38,153 nucleotides of DNA from Mediterranea sp. An20. Its GTDB lineage: Bacteria > Bacteroidota > Bacteroidia > Bacteroidales > Bacteroidaceae. This document shows positions 38,039-38,153 of the stretch, in pieces. The notes below the pieces were generated by a model that worked only from the letters and a program-made list of their open reading frames with translations, was not told the DNA's origin and ran no database searches. The translations under genes and the position numbers were made by a program. The first letter of the stretch is position 1. Each line of letters begins with the position of its first letter. The stretch covers positions 1 to 38,153 of the forward strand of contig NZ_NFJV01000033.1 in assembly GCF_002160055.1 (NCBI RefSeq). Reading direction: 5' to 3'.

Positions 38039-38153
38039 AGAGCCTGTTTAAATTTTAAAGTTTAATATAGAAAGAGTGTTTCTTCTTTCTTCGGAAATGA
38101 TTATTTTTAAGTTTCCACACTTGAAATAATTATGTATCCGACAGATTTAGAAG
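38039..38153 (+). mobile_element. Left end of an IS5-type insertion sequence (continues past window)
   Basis: GAGCCTGTTTAAATTTT at 38039 contains the exact 15-base terminal repeat of element B1 and is preceded by TTA, as expected for a TNA target. About 90 bases further on a transposase-like start appears. The right end is outside the window. Confidence 0.6.
38132..38153 (+). CDS. Start of IS5-family-like transposase (partial)
   Basis: ATG at 38132, reading MYPTDLE to the window end. Many IS5-type DDE transposases begin MYPTDL or MYPTNL and continue with a Trp-rich DNA-binding region. Only seven residues are visible, so the call depends on this motif and on the terminal repeat upstream. The frame is open at the window edge. 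Confidence 0.5.

Overview
The window looks like a chromosomal stretch from a gut Bacteroides. Many genes are preceded by a TAnnTTTG -7 box, often with a TTG/TTTG motif 19-21 bases upstream. The gene content also fits: a PL8 polysaccharide lyase beside a sulfatase, a lipoprotein GH16, a Bacteroides-type HU-like protein, a VapE-like ATPase and DUF3990 debris. The species cannot be fixed from sequence alone. No tRNA, rRNA or CRISPR array was seen.

Layout. (1) 1-963 is the 3' end of a group II intron: the maturase C-terminal part plus RNA domains V and VI. (2) 1096-1515 is a SnoaL-like protein. (3) 1605-5883 is an A+T-richer cassette bounded by 83-base direct repeats. It holds a MocR regulator divergent from an ArgD-like aminotransferase, a flavin-binding PNPOx/Nim-like protein and a ThiD/PdxK-like kinase, so it is centred on vitamin B6. 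(4) 5867-7740 holds 22-base tandem repeats, an HU-like protein, a HEPN-type Abi protein and a small ORF whose promoter lies inside a palindrome. (5) 7810-11575 is a lyase-sulfatase pair for sulfated glycosaminoglycan-type polysaccharides. (6) 11624-16424 holds a transglutaminase-like protein, a NUDIX hydrolase, three acetyltransferase genes (one a two-domain fusion) and an Lrp/AsnC regulator. (7) 16820-19631 is an O-acetylhomoserine sulfhydrylase-type enzyme convergent with an orphan VapE-like ATPase. (8) 19632-21345 is gene-poor: a 256-base palindrome, a dispersed repeat, DUF3990 remains and a promoter-to-terminator unit that looks like a structured RNA. (9) 21346-25590 is a large CbbX-type AAA+ protein and PepD. 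(10) 25858-26455 is a small unit encoding two 31-residue peptides. (11) 26833-32631 is an alpha-2-macroglobulin-like protein. (12) 32930-36319, on the minus strand, is tkt-rpiB-nudC. (13) 36899-37780 is a GH16 lipoprotein. The window ends inside the start of an IS5-type element.

Two families of miniature elements are scattered through the gaps. Family A (about 210-230 bases) has three copies that share ends but carry two different cores, plus two copies reduced to the core. Two of the full copies carry an outward -7 box facing the next gene. Family B (about 175 bases, 15-base terminal inverted repeats, TTA duplications) shares its ends with the IS5-like element entering at 38039, which is its probable source of transposase.

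Start sites were chosen from promoters, ribosome binding sites and signal peptides. In several cases this shortened the longest reading frame.
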